Shown: positions 32,509 through 45,600 of the stretch, piece by piece | Numbering within the stretch: position 1 is the first letter of the stretch | Layout: each line of letters begins with the position of its first letter | Source of the DNA: Telmatactis stephensoni | Taxonomy: Eukaryota > Cnidaria > Anthozoa > Actiniaria > Isophelliidae | NCBI GenBank assembly: GCA_029948255.1 | Contig: JALIZF010001686.1 | Coordinates: 62,001-126,000, forward strand | Length of the DNA stretch: 64,000 nt | Reading direction: 5' to 3' | Program-made: the position numbers and the translations under genes | Notes under the pieces: generated by a model | Databases searched by the model: none | Seen by the model: only the letters and a program-made list of their open reading frames with translations | Told to the model about the DNA's origin: nothing

Positions 32509-33889
32509 ATAATTGCTCCAAGCACGTAGAATTAAAACAATTTTAATGAGCCAAGCTTTCGGACAAAGTGTCCATCATTAGGGCAAGTGAAAAAGTACGC
32601 CCCGCAACACAAGATCTCTGTAATACGCACTTTGTACTCCACGGTGGATAAACTACTGGACAAAGAAGACCACAAAACCAACGAGAAGAAACATCTCCAT
32701 AAAGTATTTGAATACTTTAAAAGATCAAACTAGGTATCCCGACAAATTTATTCAACATCACAAGATCTTGAAGAAGAAAACATCAACCAAAAGGATTTGC
32801 TGTGCTGCTTTACGTCAGACGGGCTACTCAGAAAATCCAGCTAGCGAGTCCTCCGTAGTTACAACATTCGATCCAGTACACACACTTAATAAACTGGCTG
32901 TGTGTGGGCAAAAAATAATATGCTTGCTATAATTTTCCTAGAAGGTATCTCATGTTTGCATGATCGAACAGCTGATGAGAAATTTGGTGAAATGGAGATG
33001 CATATCCAAATAGTTGTATAAGCTTACATAACAATCAAACTCACCGAGACATCATACAATTAAATACGCCTTGAGAATATCAATTGTCCTTTCAAATATT
33101 CTCTTCAAAAGGACTTGTTTTCTCCAGCCATCGTCTTCAAGAGCCGTGTAGATTTGGTACCAAAGTGATAATAGACATTTTGAGAGAGTCTAGGTGTCTT
33201 TAACTTATTTCTTCCTTTAAAATTCAGTGAAGACCATGACCATTTAGGCGACGATCGAGCAACCAAACTGAACAAATGTTTAAAAGGTGCTGTTTACAGT
33301 TCCAAAAAAATTGCTTCTAGCCCAATTACGACAGCTTGAAGTCGGCAAATTGAAGCAAAAGCTATTTTTCTGTCCTTTTTTCTGTCCTTCATTTTAAAAT
33401 CAGCTCCGCCGTGACATGACAGAAAGCGCGGGAATTTTTTGCTAATTGTTGTGATTTGTTTGGCTAGGACAAAAACGCAAAAAAGAACTCGACCAAATAT
33501 CCTTCCATCCGGACCTCACGCTCGCTCAATAACATATATTTATGCAGTAATCGGGACAATGGACGCATTATTCCAGAAAATTATACCACTTTGTTAAAAT
33601 CGTCTTAGACAGTTTCTTGTTCAATATTTTAGGAAATTTAATCTCATTAATATTTTTTTTTTCAGACTGCATTTTTTCATCATCATTTCTTAGTTTTTAT
33701 CAATTATATTCTAATAGCTCCATTCTCTCTCGAGTTAGCGTGCGGGATTGTAATTCGAGCGCGCTAGTTACAGTTACGATCTATATCTCACCTCGCGCGT
33801 ATTGTACTTTTTCACTTGCCCTGATGATGGACACTTTGTCCGAAAGCTTGGCTCATTAAAATTGTCTTAATTCTACATGGTTGGAGCAT
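32509..33889. mobile_element. 1.4 kb inverted-repeat element with hammerhead-like cores
   Basis: 32509-32595 and 33803-33889 are about 85-bp inverted repeats (CCAAGCTTTCGGACAAAG...). Each arm contains CUNAUGA - GGACA/UGUCC hairpin - GAAA; the right copy (33821-33845, +) has the intact CTGATGA, the left copy (minus strand, 32556-32581) has CTAATGA. Tail-to-tail terminal repeats with such cores suggest a Penelope-like remnant. No RT or GIY-YIG coding is visible in the interior. Confidence 0.5.
33821..33845 (+). ncRNA. Hammerhead-like ribozyme core
   Basis: CTGATGA, hairpin GGACA-CTT-TGTCC, GAAA. A short stem III (AGC/GCT) with CTC as possible cleavage triplet can be drawn, but stem I does not pair, so self-cleavage is uncertain. 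Confidence 0.4.
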
Positions 33890-34228
33890 TTACACATTAA
33901 TATAGTTTGTGATTGTTCTTTCATGAATACAGTTTCATTACCTTATCTATTTTTTAGGAAATGATAACTTTTTTTACCGAAGAACGGCACACTGTAAATA
34001 CGTTTTGTTGAAATGTTTGCTCATTAGCGGTCATCAATCGAGCTAAAGAAAATTGAAAGAGAATGTCTGAAAATATTTGATACTTTCTTTGTTTTTAGGG
34101 GAAATAAAAGTTCAACTAATGACTGTGTATACTAATGAGCAAAAATGTAGACAAAAAATAGGAATACACTGTGTTTGTCGAAAACATTCTTAATTTCCTT
34201 GCTGCAGGATTATCCATGTAGTTTTTAG

Positions 34229-35052
34229 TCAGGAGAAATATCTTTACAATGTGACCAAGAATGTAAAGACCTGAAAAAACAACGTGAACAGCAGGCCTAG
34301 GAAGAAGAGAAAGCGAAGAAAACTGAGGAGGAATTGCGTCAGCAAAAGGTTGAAATTATTAGCAGCTATACTGCATTTCATTGATTGTTTCATAAAAAGC
34401 TATCGGGGGAAACGTTTTGTATTAAAAATCAGGATTTTATAAGGACTCAGTGTTGTATTTTTTACCGAGTCTACGTTTGTTGGTCTTCGGTGTGTGTATG
34501 TGTGTGTGTGTGTGGTGGTTGGCACCTAATCTGTGTAGAATAACTTCTATGGCTTTTCGCCAATTATTTCTGTATATATTTTGAAATTATATGTTTATTT
34601 GGAATCTCTACTTAACGCCCTTCAAAACTAAGGAAAGCGCTGGACACCCGCTGCAACTTTTTCTTTATCACTGCGCGCAATCTAATTGTACCGTTTTTCA
34701 TCTCTGCAATGTTGCGCGTAAAGTTGCAAAAAAATTGCGCACGTTGAACACGATCATAACCTGCAAATATTGCGTGCAATGCTGTATACAATGTTACAGA
34801 AACAGGTACATCGTGTTTCCGGGCCTCGGGCAAAAGTATTCATTCTTCAACATATTTGATATTTCTAAACCTTGGGATTTCAGGAAGAGATGGAGTTGTT
34901 TGAACGAAACAGGCGGGGCAATAAAACGTCGTCCCAGAAAACAAGAAGAAGTAGTCGAACCATGTCGGATAATGACTCACAAACGAGATATCTTACTTAG
35001 TGCAATAGCTATTGTTGTAGTTGCTTGTCTATTTTATGTTGCAATAAATTAA
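34229..35052 (+). pseudogene. Decayed 3' end resembling NFXL1
   Basis: 34229-34348 is a 120-nt exon after TTTTTAG: SGEISLQCDQECKDLKKQREQQA, then TAG (34298-34300), then EEEKAKKTEEELRQQK. The next exon starts at 34884 after TTTCAG: EEMELFERNRRGNKTSSQ, in phase 0. A separate frame of that exon ends in a hydrophobic helix, LLSAIAIVVVACLFYVAIN, with stop at 35052. NF-X1-type NFXL1 proteins end with a Cys-rich part, a charged coiled coil and a membrane anchor, as I recall them, so the combination fits. One stop and one frame change argue for a pseudogene. AATAAA follows at 35043-35048. LRRC59-like is an alternative. Confidence 0.4.
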
Positions 35053-35060
35053 CAAGTCCG

Positions 35061-35066
35061 TTTATT
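35061..35066 (-). terminator. Poly(A) signal of the FAM47E-like gene
   Basis: AATAAA on the minus strand about 50 nt downstream of the stop at 35117. A plus-strand AATAAA for the NFXL1-like remnant is at 35043-35048, so two convergent ends overlap within 25 bp. Confidence 0.5.
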
Positions 35067-35116
35067 GTATTTTTCAACGAATTTTATGTATTTTACATCA
35101 ATGTACAATGATTCTG

Positions 35117-38100
35117 TCAACTTTGTGTTACAACAGTAGCTATAGATTTTCTTTTTTCCATCTTGGCATCTAATTCGGGTGATTTACTCGTAACCTCCTT
35201 TAACAAGTTTTCTATTTGATTTTGTTGACCCTGTTGTTCAACTACTTGCAAAAACTCGGGTACTCGTGTACTTTTCTTATCCACAAAGTCCTTGAATGCC
35301 TTGGCTCCATGCATTGTTGCTAGTACAGTATCCTGAATAACAGAAAACAATTTGGAAGTGAGGACTTCGATAAGGGCTTCGTTTTTGTCACCTTGTTAAA
35401 TTACTGCAATTTTCAAAATCATGCGAACTCGGACATCTAAACACTCAAGTGGTTTTTGCCAAATTAGCTTCCGTCCATCAAAATTAAAAATCAAAAATAC
35501 GTAGATTTAACTAATACCAAAATTATATTTAGCTTTACAGATCGTCTAAAGATCATATTAAGTCATTTGATGGGATTTTAGGGATGTTTATGAGTATTTT
35601 TTTGGTTGTTTGTTTGAAATGGGCGGAAACTAAAAACCAAATTCCAACGGACTGTTTGAAGGTCAGAGTTCGTATAATTATGAAAATTCCAGTAATATCG
35701 TAGGACTTGGACTTGTACGGCACACACTTCATCTGTACCGTAAATTTATCGTACCTCTACAGTAACCTAACTTAACCGTAATTACAATAACCGTAGCTTT
35801 GCCGTAACTGTAGCTTTACCGTAACCGTACAAAATCTCCTTGGTCGAAACTTCAACAAATAATAACGATAAAGTTCCAAAGGTAATGTCACAAAACAAAT
35901 ATGACATATATGCTGGCGATACCAGTATTGTACTGAAAACGTTTTTCTCATTACAAACTAATGAAACTCACCGTGTGGCACTTTAATTTTGAGGGAGTTT
36001 AATTTTGTGGATTAGCAATTCATAGCATTATTTCGGAAATTTTTGCAACTGACAAAGATTGTTTTTTCCCCTTGATGGGAATTAATTTTTGGGACTTCAT
36101 CATGTCTCACATTTTTTTACACCTTGTAGCACAATTTAGTCACTGTTTGCTGTATATTTGTGTGTTTTTAAGGTAATTTGGTTTGGTTTTGAAAAAGAGA
36201 CATTTTGCAAATAAATTATGTATGATAATTCTGGAGTAATTTTTTGCAAAGCAAATTTTAGCGGTGTCGTGAAAAAATCAGAACCCACAAAAATAAAGTG
36301 CCAAACGGCATGCAAAAGGTTTGGCACTGGATTTTCACCATGTCAGTTTTAAAGACCTTACCAGTTTTTGACTCTTTTTCTTTGCTTCTGATAGAGTTTT
36401 GTCTTGCTGTTCTTTAGGATCTTGTAATGGTTCATCTTTTGGTCTTGATTTCCAGGCTTTAGGGTTCAAATACCATGCACCATACTTTACCTTGACCCAG
36501 CTAGGAGTGTATTTTTGGGAACCCTGTGGGAATGATCACTGACTATTAGACTGGTGAAATTACGTGCTACAAGGTGGGATGTGTCTCACCTAAGGCAGAA
36601 TTTAAAGACACAAACCTCTCCATATATCAGCACTATTATTCTAAGACAAACATGCAGTGTTGAACAGGATTCTAAACTGTTCAGAATTGTTTGTGTTTTA
36701 GGACAAAAAGTGTGTTCATATGAAGAAATTGTATCTAATTTATTGAGAAATTGTCTAAGATAACATGCACTTATTTTCACTTGTATAAATGGTCCTGGGA
36801 CTAATTAGTCAGAAGATGTGTGTGTAAGCAAAAATAAGGTTTCTTGTCAACTGAGGCTCATTCTATTTCCCTACTGATGTTGGATTTATGGCACTGTTGA
36901 ATGTCTTATCAGTTTTGGGTTGGGTTGTACAAAGGGTGATTAAAGTTTAAATCCTGGGTTAAAGACAGTGATTCTCTTTGGATATAATTAATGATGGATT
37001 TATGACACTGTTGAATATGGATGTTGAACACATACCCTGCTACCAGTATCTTTAACTGGTGTTTTAGCATCACTTGGTTTGGTGGTGGGTGTACCAGTAG
37101 TAATTCTCAGCTCAGGTGGAACATTAGTGAGTTCCACAACATGAATTGGCACAGACAGGGCAGGCTGCAACAATAATACATTCATTAAATTACTAAAATC
37201 AACAATGCACTATTTTGTTAATAAAATCAATTAATCTTTCTAGTATTGTATACCTTTGTTTCATATCCACTTGCAAATAATGACATAACTGTTGACTCCT
37301 CAATGTTGTTACTTTCTCCACCCTAACATAGTAAAATGTCTTATCAGTTTTGGGTTGGGTTGTTCAAAGGGTGATTAAGGTTTAAATCCTGGGTTAAAGT
37401 CGGTGATTCTATTTCGATTTAATCCTGGGTTTGCACTAATTATATTTCAAACAACCAGGCCCTGATGTACTGTGAGCATTCTACAAATTATATCGTAATG
37501 TCCTTACCAGTCCAGCTACCCAGTTACAAAAGTCTCTTGTTACATCTTGAATTTGTGTATCCTGTATTTGAATCACACACATTTTGTTAGTCTGACTTAA
37601 AAGTCTGGCCTTTTAGGTGATGGTTGTTATAGTGGTCGGACAATGACAGTGGTCTCATCACAACATTGAACCACAGTTGACTCACAATGGCTACAATGTT
37701 GACCACCATTGCTAAGAGTGAGGTAACTAGTTTTGATGAGACCTCAGCTAATATAATGTGTTGCAATCAGTCATTGCAAGTGTTTCAATTTATTGGAGAG
37801 GAGTGGTCAGCCTCTTGTTCATTAAGTTTATCATCTGAGAGTATAAAATGTGTTTCAACAATAATTCTTTTTTGTGTACAATACTTACAGATGTTGGAGA
37901 ATCTGCTTTTTTCCTACTTGCTTTGATTTTTTCTTCTTTTTGTACATCTTCTTGTTTAGGAAGCCATCTATATGTTGCTTTTCTTTCCTTGTCTCCAAAC
38001 ACACTTCAAATTTGTGTCTTTAGTTAGCTTTATATTTTTCTTTTTATACTTAAAAGGTTAAGCTGTCCAGGCAAGTTTCTTACAGGTTTGGCTCAAATAA

Positions 38101-41100
38101 CATCATAAAGGCCCAGACACACTACAACTTTTTCTGCAAGGTGTGTCCATCCCTACAATGTTGCACACGACACAGAAAAAATTGCAGATTAAGTAGTTTA
38201 AGTCACTTCTACACCTGCAATTGTTGCACAACCTCTTGCAAGGGTGGACACATGGTGCAACTGTGTTATGTGCACAGTGTTGCAGTAAAAAGTTGCAGGA
38301 AAAGTTTTCCCATGTGTGCAGGCCTTCAAGCCAGTTGTGTGCAACTGTTGCAAAGATGAATGCATGGTGCAACTGCTGTCACATGCAATGCAGCAGCAAT
38401 GTTTGGATATATTAATAATCTAATAGCATTTTGTTGGTCTGCTATTAGATTATTGTTGCATGCTTACCTTTGTTTTCCAGACTCCATACTCTTTGCCGAC
38501 TAAAAGCAAATCAAAATATTGAATGTAAATAATGAGGACTAGGAAATTATATGCTCATGTAAATAACATACCTGACTTTCTCTAAATGAAGGTTGTCTAG
38601 ATCTCTCACTTTCAATAACACTGGGATGAGGAGAATCCTGTTGATCAATAAAACATAATGATATTATGCCCTTGTTCTCAAAGTTGCATGTCTTCGAATT
38701 TCAATGTTAGTCATAAACCAAAGCTATTAGACTTTGGTGGGCTACAAAATAACAGTATATTTTAGGGTGACCAAGAGCAAATCTCTAAATTTAAAGATCA
38801 AGTTAGAATAATTTGCTGTGGCCTGTCTGATCAGCAGCCTTTCCTGAGCAAAAAGGCTACTGGATTATGACCTCATTGCATGATAGTCTAATTTACATTT
38901 GCTAGAGCTTCTTGTCATGACTCATTTATACAGGGTTAGCCTCTTTTTTCAAAATGACCCATCCAAGGATTAAAACCATGGTCAACAATTAATATAATGC
39001 AGGAGCATATCCAGGGGGTCCTGGGGTGCCCGTGACCCCCCTTTGAAAACAAAAAGATAATAGAAATAAAAGAATCTGACTGGAGAAAGATTGAGAAATT
39101 GGAAGTGTGACCCCCCTTTGGAGGAAAATGGAAAGTGTGACCCCCCCTTTGAAATATTCTGGATACGCCCCTGTAATAAGTGTATTTTTTTTTCATTAAT
39201 ATTTATAAATGCCTCAAATTGAGGCTAACCTTGCATTTGTACATCCTGTTGTCTAATTTTGGCAACTGTTATCATAAAACTTGATAAAATGTTAAGGTCC
39301 TGCAACCTCTCCATGCACTAACCAGACATCTCCAATACAGACGATCGAGTCGATTCATAACTGGTGAGTTTACGATTCGTAACGTCGTGAACCTCATTGA
39401 TATGCAGAGATTGTGAATCTTATTGATATGCACTGTGAATCTTATTTATATGCACAAATTATGCATATTTTTATATCCTCTTTAAAATTAAACATCATCC
39501 TTGATAAGAAATGTGTGGTCTTACTGTGGTTCTTATCTCATTTTGCACTGCTTGGTCAGTCTGTGGCTATTGCGGTTGTGACTCGTACGATTCGTGTCGA
39601 TTCATACGTGAATGGTCTTTACGATCTGTGCATCTCATTATTGATTCGTGTTGAGACGAAGCGAAGCTGACGATCGCAAATTATAACAAAGATTGTTCTT
39701 TAATATGTGTGATAAGTTACAGGTCCGTACGGGGGTGGGGAGGGGTTACTTTCCGTTCTTGTTTTAGCTAAGCAGCTCGCGCTACGCGCTCGAAGCTAAG
39801 AATCTGACTACAGTATTTCAGTCCGCTGATTGGAAACCCAACTCTATAAGTAATAATAAATCTAATAATAAATCTTTATTTTATGAGGGTAAAGACATTA
39901 ATTACCGGTTACCCGGTAGTTTACATAATAAGATTGCTGAATTCATATTCAGAGACGGGAATATCGTTTGGACGGGAAACTCGTCGATTTTTTCTGGCCA
40001 AAACGACGGGAAAGTCGGGTTGAAAAGTCGTCTACTCGTCTTAGACGAAAAACTGTCATTACATTTCCATTAGAGAAGAACATTGTACATGACGGTTTTT
40101 CAGATAGTATATAACTGAAGATCTTTGAACATTTCTGGGTTTAATACTACTTCACTGTCTTTCGCCGAGGGCCTCGCCCTTCGCGCTCGATCGCAATTAT
40201 TACAAAATCCGAAACTCCGAAACTCGCCGTATATATGTTTTCAATAACTTCTCATTTACTGAAACAGAAATGTCGTTTGTTAGTTACTTTCTTGCCTTGC
40301 TTTTGGCCGAGCGGCTCGCGCTTCGCGCTCGCATAATACCGTGATTGTAAATGGTTTCTGAAAATGTTCTGCTTGTTCTCAGAATTAGCATTATTCTTAA
40401 TAGAAAATTGGTCCACCCTAATTCCGAAACGAACCACCCCGTTCAGAATGCCGCCTACGGGCCTGAGTTGATAAGTAATAATCAAAACCAGCCATACCAA
40501 AGTGATATTCGTAGAAAAGTCATGGACAAAATATGACATAAAATCAAGTGATCACACCCCAAAATCCTCCGACCCCCCTAATGGTTCTCCCTTCCGTGTT
40601 TACCGACCAACTTTTAGAATTGGACATCTTATGAAAACGCGCTGATGTTGTTGCTGTGAGATTAGATTCTAGATACTTCCTTGACGTCATCGTTACTAAG
40701 GAATTCGAAATTCATCAATTGTTAGTACGGATGTTACTATGGAAACCATTCACTATTCGTAATTTCTTGACGTCGAGCATCGTTCATTTACCTTCCCGTA
40801 ATTAAGGGCGTAAATGATTACATTGCAAATGACGTCTTCTATATTTTGGATATCGGAGTAGTTACTAAGGACTTGCGCTGCCATTCCACGCGATTATTAT
40901 TGCAAGAGACTACTTCACAGCCTCTTCTCACTCCGTACTGTGCATCATGTTTCTTGCCGGAGAAAACTCTATCCCGAAGAAGAAAGAAGAGAGGAAAAGC
41001 CTTTTTGGGAATTTGAGAAACTCAATTTTAGAAAGAGCGGCATCAAACAAGCAGGAAAAAGCGTCAGCAAGCGTTGAGCAGGAGGAAAACAGTAGCACGT

Positions 41101-41686
41101 TATCCCTAGAGAAAAACAACGGCACAGAAACGACCATGTTCACGAGCGTTGATTTGCCAAGTAATGAACCAAGAAAAACCAGCCAAAGTAACAAAGCTAC
41201 TAAAACTGTTCTAAACGGAATTAAACGAGATTTTAAGGGTAGCCACGCTGTTACGATTGAGAGATGGCCATGTTCTTCCACTCAAGAAAAACCTGGAGAA
41301 GAAAAGAAAAACAAGACGAAAAAGAGGAGGAATTTGTTTGGCTTAGCGGTTCCAAATTTGTGGCGCATTTTCAAGAAGAAACAGCCCCTCGAAGCCGCTA
41401 CCAATACCGTTCTAAACGATACCGTTCTAAACGAAGTTGAACAAGAGAGTTTGCATCGTCCTCTGCCAAGAAAGATCATCGATGAAGATGACGAGTTGCC
41501 ATATATGATGATGGAATTCGCAAAGCCAGTAAGACAATATGATGAGAGCTTTTTTACGAGGGAAGGACACGCTGAATGGTTGAAAGCAAGAAGAGATCTT
41601 CATATTTTCTAGAGGTTATGTAAGATAATATGGACTATATGCTTTAGGTATGGCATGTATACCTAGCCAAGAACCACTTAATCGTT

Positions 41687-41717
<31 letters not shown>

Positions 41718-42616
41718 GAAGAAGAAGAAGGAAGAAGAAGAAGAAAGAAGAAGAAGAAGAAGAAGAAGAAGAAGAAGAAGAAGAAGAAGAAGAAGAAGAA
41801 GAAGAAGAAGAAGAAGAAGAAGAAGAAGAAGAAGAAGAAGAAGAAGAAGAAGAAGAAGAAGAAGAAGAAGAAGAAGAAGAAGAAGAAGAAGAAGAAGAAG
41901 AAGAAGAAGAAGAAGAAGAAGAAGAAGAAGAAGAAGAAGAAGAAGAAGAAGAAGAAGAAGAAGAAGAAGAAGAAGAAGAAGAAGAAGAAGAAGAAGAAGA
42001 AGAAGAAGAAGAAGAAGAAGAAGAAGAAGAAGAAGAAGAAGAAGAAGAAGAAGAAGAAGAAGAAGAAGAAGAAGAAGAAGAAGAAGAAGAAGAAGAAGAA
42101 GAAGAAGAAGAAGAAGAAGAAGAAGAAGAAGAAGAAGAAGAAGAAGAAGAAGAAGAAGAAGAAGAAGAAGAAGAAGAAGAAGAAGAAGAAGAAGAAGAAG
42201 AAGAAGAAGAAGAAGAAGAAGAAGAAGAAGAAGAAGAAGAAGAAGAAGAAGAAGAAGAAGAAGAAGAAGAAGAAGAAGAAGAAGAAGAAGAAGAAGAAGA
42301 AGAAGAAGAAGAAGAAGAAGAAGAAGAAGAAGAAGAAGAAGAAGAAGAAGAAGAAGAAGAAGAAGAAGAAGAAGAAGAAGAAGAAGAAGAAGAAGAAGAA
42401 GAAGAAGAAGAAGAAGAAGAAGAAGAAGAAGAAGAAGAAGAAGAAGAAGAAGAAGAAGAAGAAGAAGAAGAAGAAGAAGAAGAAGAAGAAGAAGAAGAAG
42501 AAGAAGAAGAAGAAGAAGAAGAAGAAGAAGAAGAAGAAGAAGAAGAAGAAGAAGAAGAAGAAGAAGAAGAAGAAGAAGAAGAAGAAGAAGAAGAAGAAGA
42601 AGAAGAAGAAGAAGAA

Positions 42617-42647
<31 letters not shown>

Positions 42648-45600
42648 AAGAAGAAGAAGAAGAAGAAGAAGAAGAAGAAGAAGAAGAAGAAGAATGATAA
42701 AAGAAGAAGAATGATAAAAGAAGAAGAAGAATGATCAAAAATGCAATTTCTTGGAATGCACTATTCAGTATGCAGAATGAAGAATTCAGTATTCAACGTT
42801 TTTTGAAATAGCTGTATACAAAAGAGTTTAGCGAGCTTTAGGTAAATTTGGAAATCACAAACTGGCCGACGCGTGCCAAGATAATAACCTAAGTTATTTC
42901 CGGTGATATTAAGTTATATTTCTCAATTTATCAAAAAGTAAAATAGAGTGATTTCAAAAAAACTGTGAAACAAAAACTAGTAAGAGTGATTTTCATCGGA
43001 CTGTGAAACAATTACTAATAGTCAGTGTTTAATAGTGCCGGTCTAATAGTTGTATTGCAACAAAAGAAAACAATGGGTGCAGAGTCTATTAGTGTCTATT
43101 AGCTTAGTAATTATTTCACAGTCCGGTGAAAATCACTCTAATAGCTAGTGTGTAATAGTTTAATAAAAACAAAAGAAAACAATAGTAATAAGATCTACAG
43201 TGTCTATTATTAGTCTAATAACTATTTCACGGGTTTTTTGAAATCACTGTAGTTAAAATTATTGCTGAGGTCATGCAGTTCCTAAAATTAGTGAGCTAAG
43301 TCATCTAAATCAAGCAAAGCTAAGATGATTTGCAATATGAGTCACGATCATTAATATCCATGCAGAGATGGGGACAACCAGAATATTGAGGATGATAAAG
43401 CAACGCAAATACTAAGCCGTGTGGGATCTGCAGTAAACGTTGTACGCATGCGCGTAAATGGCTTCGAAAATGGCAGTAAGTTTAGTTTGCGATTTTCGCG
43501 AGGACATATCACATTATCTTTTCAGCACAGCATTATTAGGCATATATTAATACTTAATGACTATAAATGCGCATGGTTTTACAAGTTTCTGTATAAACAC
43601 AGTTACACTCATGCCTAACGACAAAATTTGCAGATTATTTCCGCGTTTTCACATATATTTGGACGAAAGTTTAGTCTGAATTTGCTGTGTTTTTTGTTTC
43701 TTTGATTGCTTTTGTTTGTTTGTTTGCTTGCTTGCTTTTCTTTTCTACGAATTAACTTCTAAATAACTGTTCAAATACATGAGCACTGATCTTGGGGTGC
43801 TCCCCTGTATAAGAATTGCGAAAAAAATCCACTTAAGGTTGGTGCCTACTAATGGGAAGGTAATTTTTTTGGCCAAAAACCACATGGGTATCAAAGAGCC
43901 CATCATAGGAAGCTAGAATCCAAGGAAAAAATTGGGGGTCACCGTGCATATTAATGAGTTACACGCCATCAAATGTTGCAAAATCTGCCTATTCTTGAGG
44001 CCCAAAGAAAAAATCATAAATACCCCATATTTTGAAAAAATGTCAAACTTTTTTTACTAAAACGTTTACAACACAATTCTCTTACTTGTCGATGCCATAC
44101 GAAATATGAAAAACCAGAATAACAATTTTTTTCAATGAATTTTTACTAGTTTTAGACCTGTTTTGGTTCATGACCGCCAAATGAAAAGTCCAATTTTTGC
44201 AATCAAGTTTCAATTTTAAATTCATAAAAATATTTTAAAATAGTAGGTTAATCTCCACTTTACAATTTACAGAAATAAAAAATAGGGGTATCCGTGCGAT
44301 TTAGAAAGTTATTTGCAGATAAACGCGCGAAAACTGATCAGAATTCGCGAAAATGATCAAAAATTCCCTAGCCCTCCCCGGAAAGTAGAGCGAATTATAA
44401 TGCATTTTGGGAAATTTTCAAGATGGCGGCGAAAACAGATCGTTTCTGGTAGAAATGATAGTCAAAACAGGCGTTGTAACTCAGGTTCTATTTATCAACT
44501 GTGAATTTCATTCAAACACAGAAGAGGCTAAATGGTTTTCCTTTAATTCTGTAAGTTTATTTTTTCAAAAAGTTGTAAAAAGGCCTTGCTTTTACGATTG
44601 CTTTACCGACAAAAATTCAGTGTTTTTGCATGCGCAGAAAGCAGTGCGCGCGGACAATAGTAGGCACCAACCTTAACCTCATAAAAGAATAAAAATGGTC
44701 GACTTGCATAGAGACTACAATAATACCGGAGAATGTTAGTAGAACAGTGCAAGCTATTGAAGGGTTGAATGAAAGCGACAAAGGCTTCCGTTTCATTCTT
44801 CTTTCTGAAGGCGTTAATTTGCTATGGTATGATGTAGGCTGAAAATGGCCTCCCGCTATCCAGGATTTTAAGGGTGAGTGGACTCTTTCACGTTCGTTGA
44901 GAGAGATCAACCGAGGATACTTTTGGTAAGAAAAGGCGTCTGTGCGAAGTACGACGTTTTCATTACTGTGATGATTGTAGCATGTCTTTTTGAATGAATA
45001 TTATATTTACTGTCAAATATATATAATGTTTTACATTGACGTATTACTAGCTGATTCCAAACGAATTTGAGACTGAGCTGTTAAATTGAAGTTTCTATAC
45101 GAGTAAGGGAAAGTACACTTAATATGCCGGGGGGGGGGGGGGGGGGTATGAAGATGTCGTAACAATACCTCTTAATTTTTCTGGGCCCCTGTTTGGGTTG
45201 CCACAAAATTTTCAAGACCCCCTAGTGAAATTCTAAAATATTTTGAGCGCCCCCCCCTACAAGAGATTAGTACAAGAAAAAATCATTGTATCTCAACGGG
45301 TGACTTGCTCTAGCTCTTCTAGCTCTATTGACATTAGGCACTCTGCCTTCTTCTTCGTCATCATCATCTTCTTCCTCTTCGTCATTTGGGATGACTCTCA
45401 GAACATCATCTTCGTCCGAATCAGATTTGTTTTCTTGACTTTCTTCAGATGATGTCTCTGTTTCTGATGAAGAGTTTTGGGGGCTGTCTTGTAGAGGTCT
45501 AGTTGTATCAGTATCCACGTAGAAGAGTGATGTTATTCTTTTCATTTTGTCTGCTTTCCTTCCTATCAGAGGCAGGCCGTGGTACTTTAAGTATTTATCA

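Noticed and set aside
34591..34870. First part of a 153-codon ORF ending at 35052
   Set aside because: It is TGCAAC-type repeat and intron sequence; only the part after the TTTCAG at 34883 looks like an exon.
41644..42738. Open frames of about 350 codons of poly-Arg (+) and poly-Ser (-)
   Set aside because: They are the GAA/TTC microsatellite read as codons.
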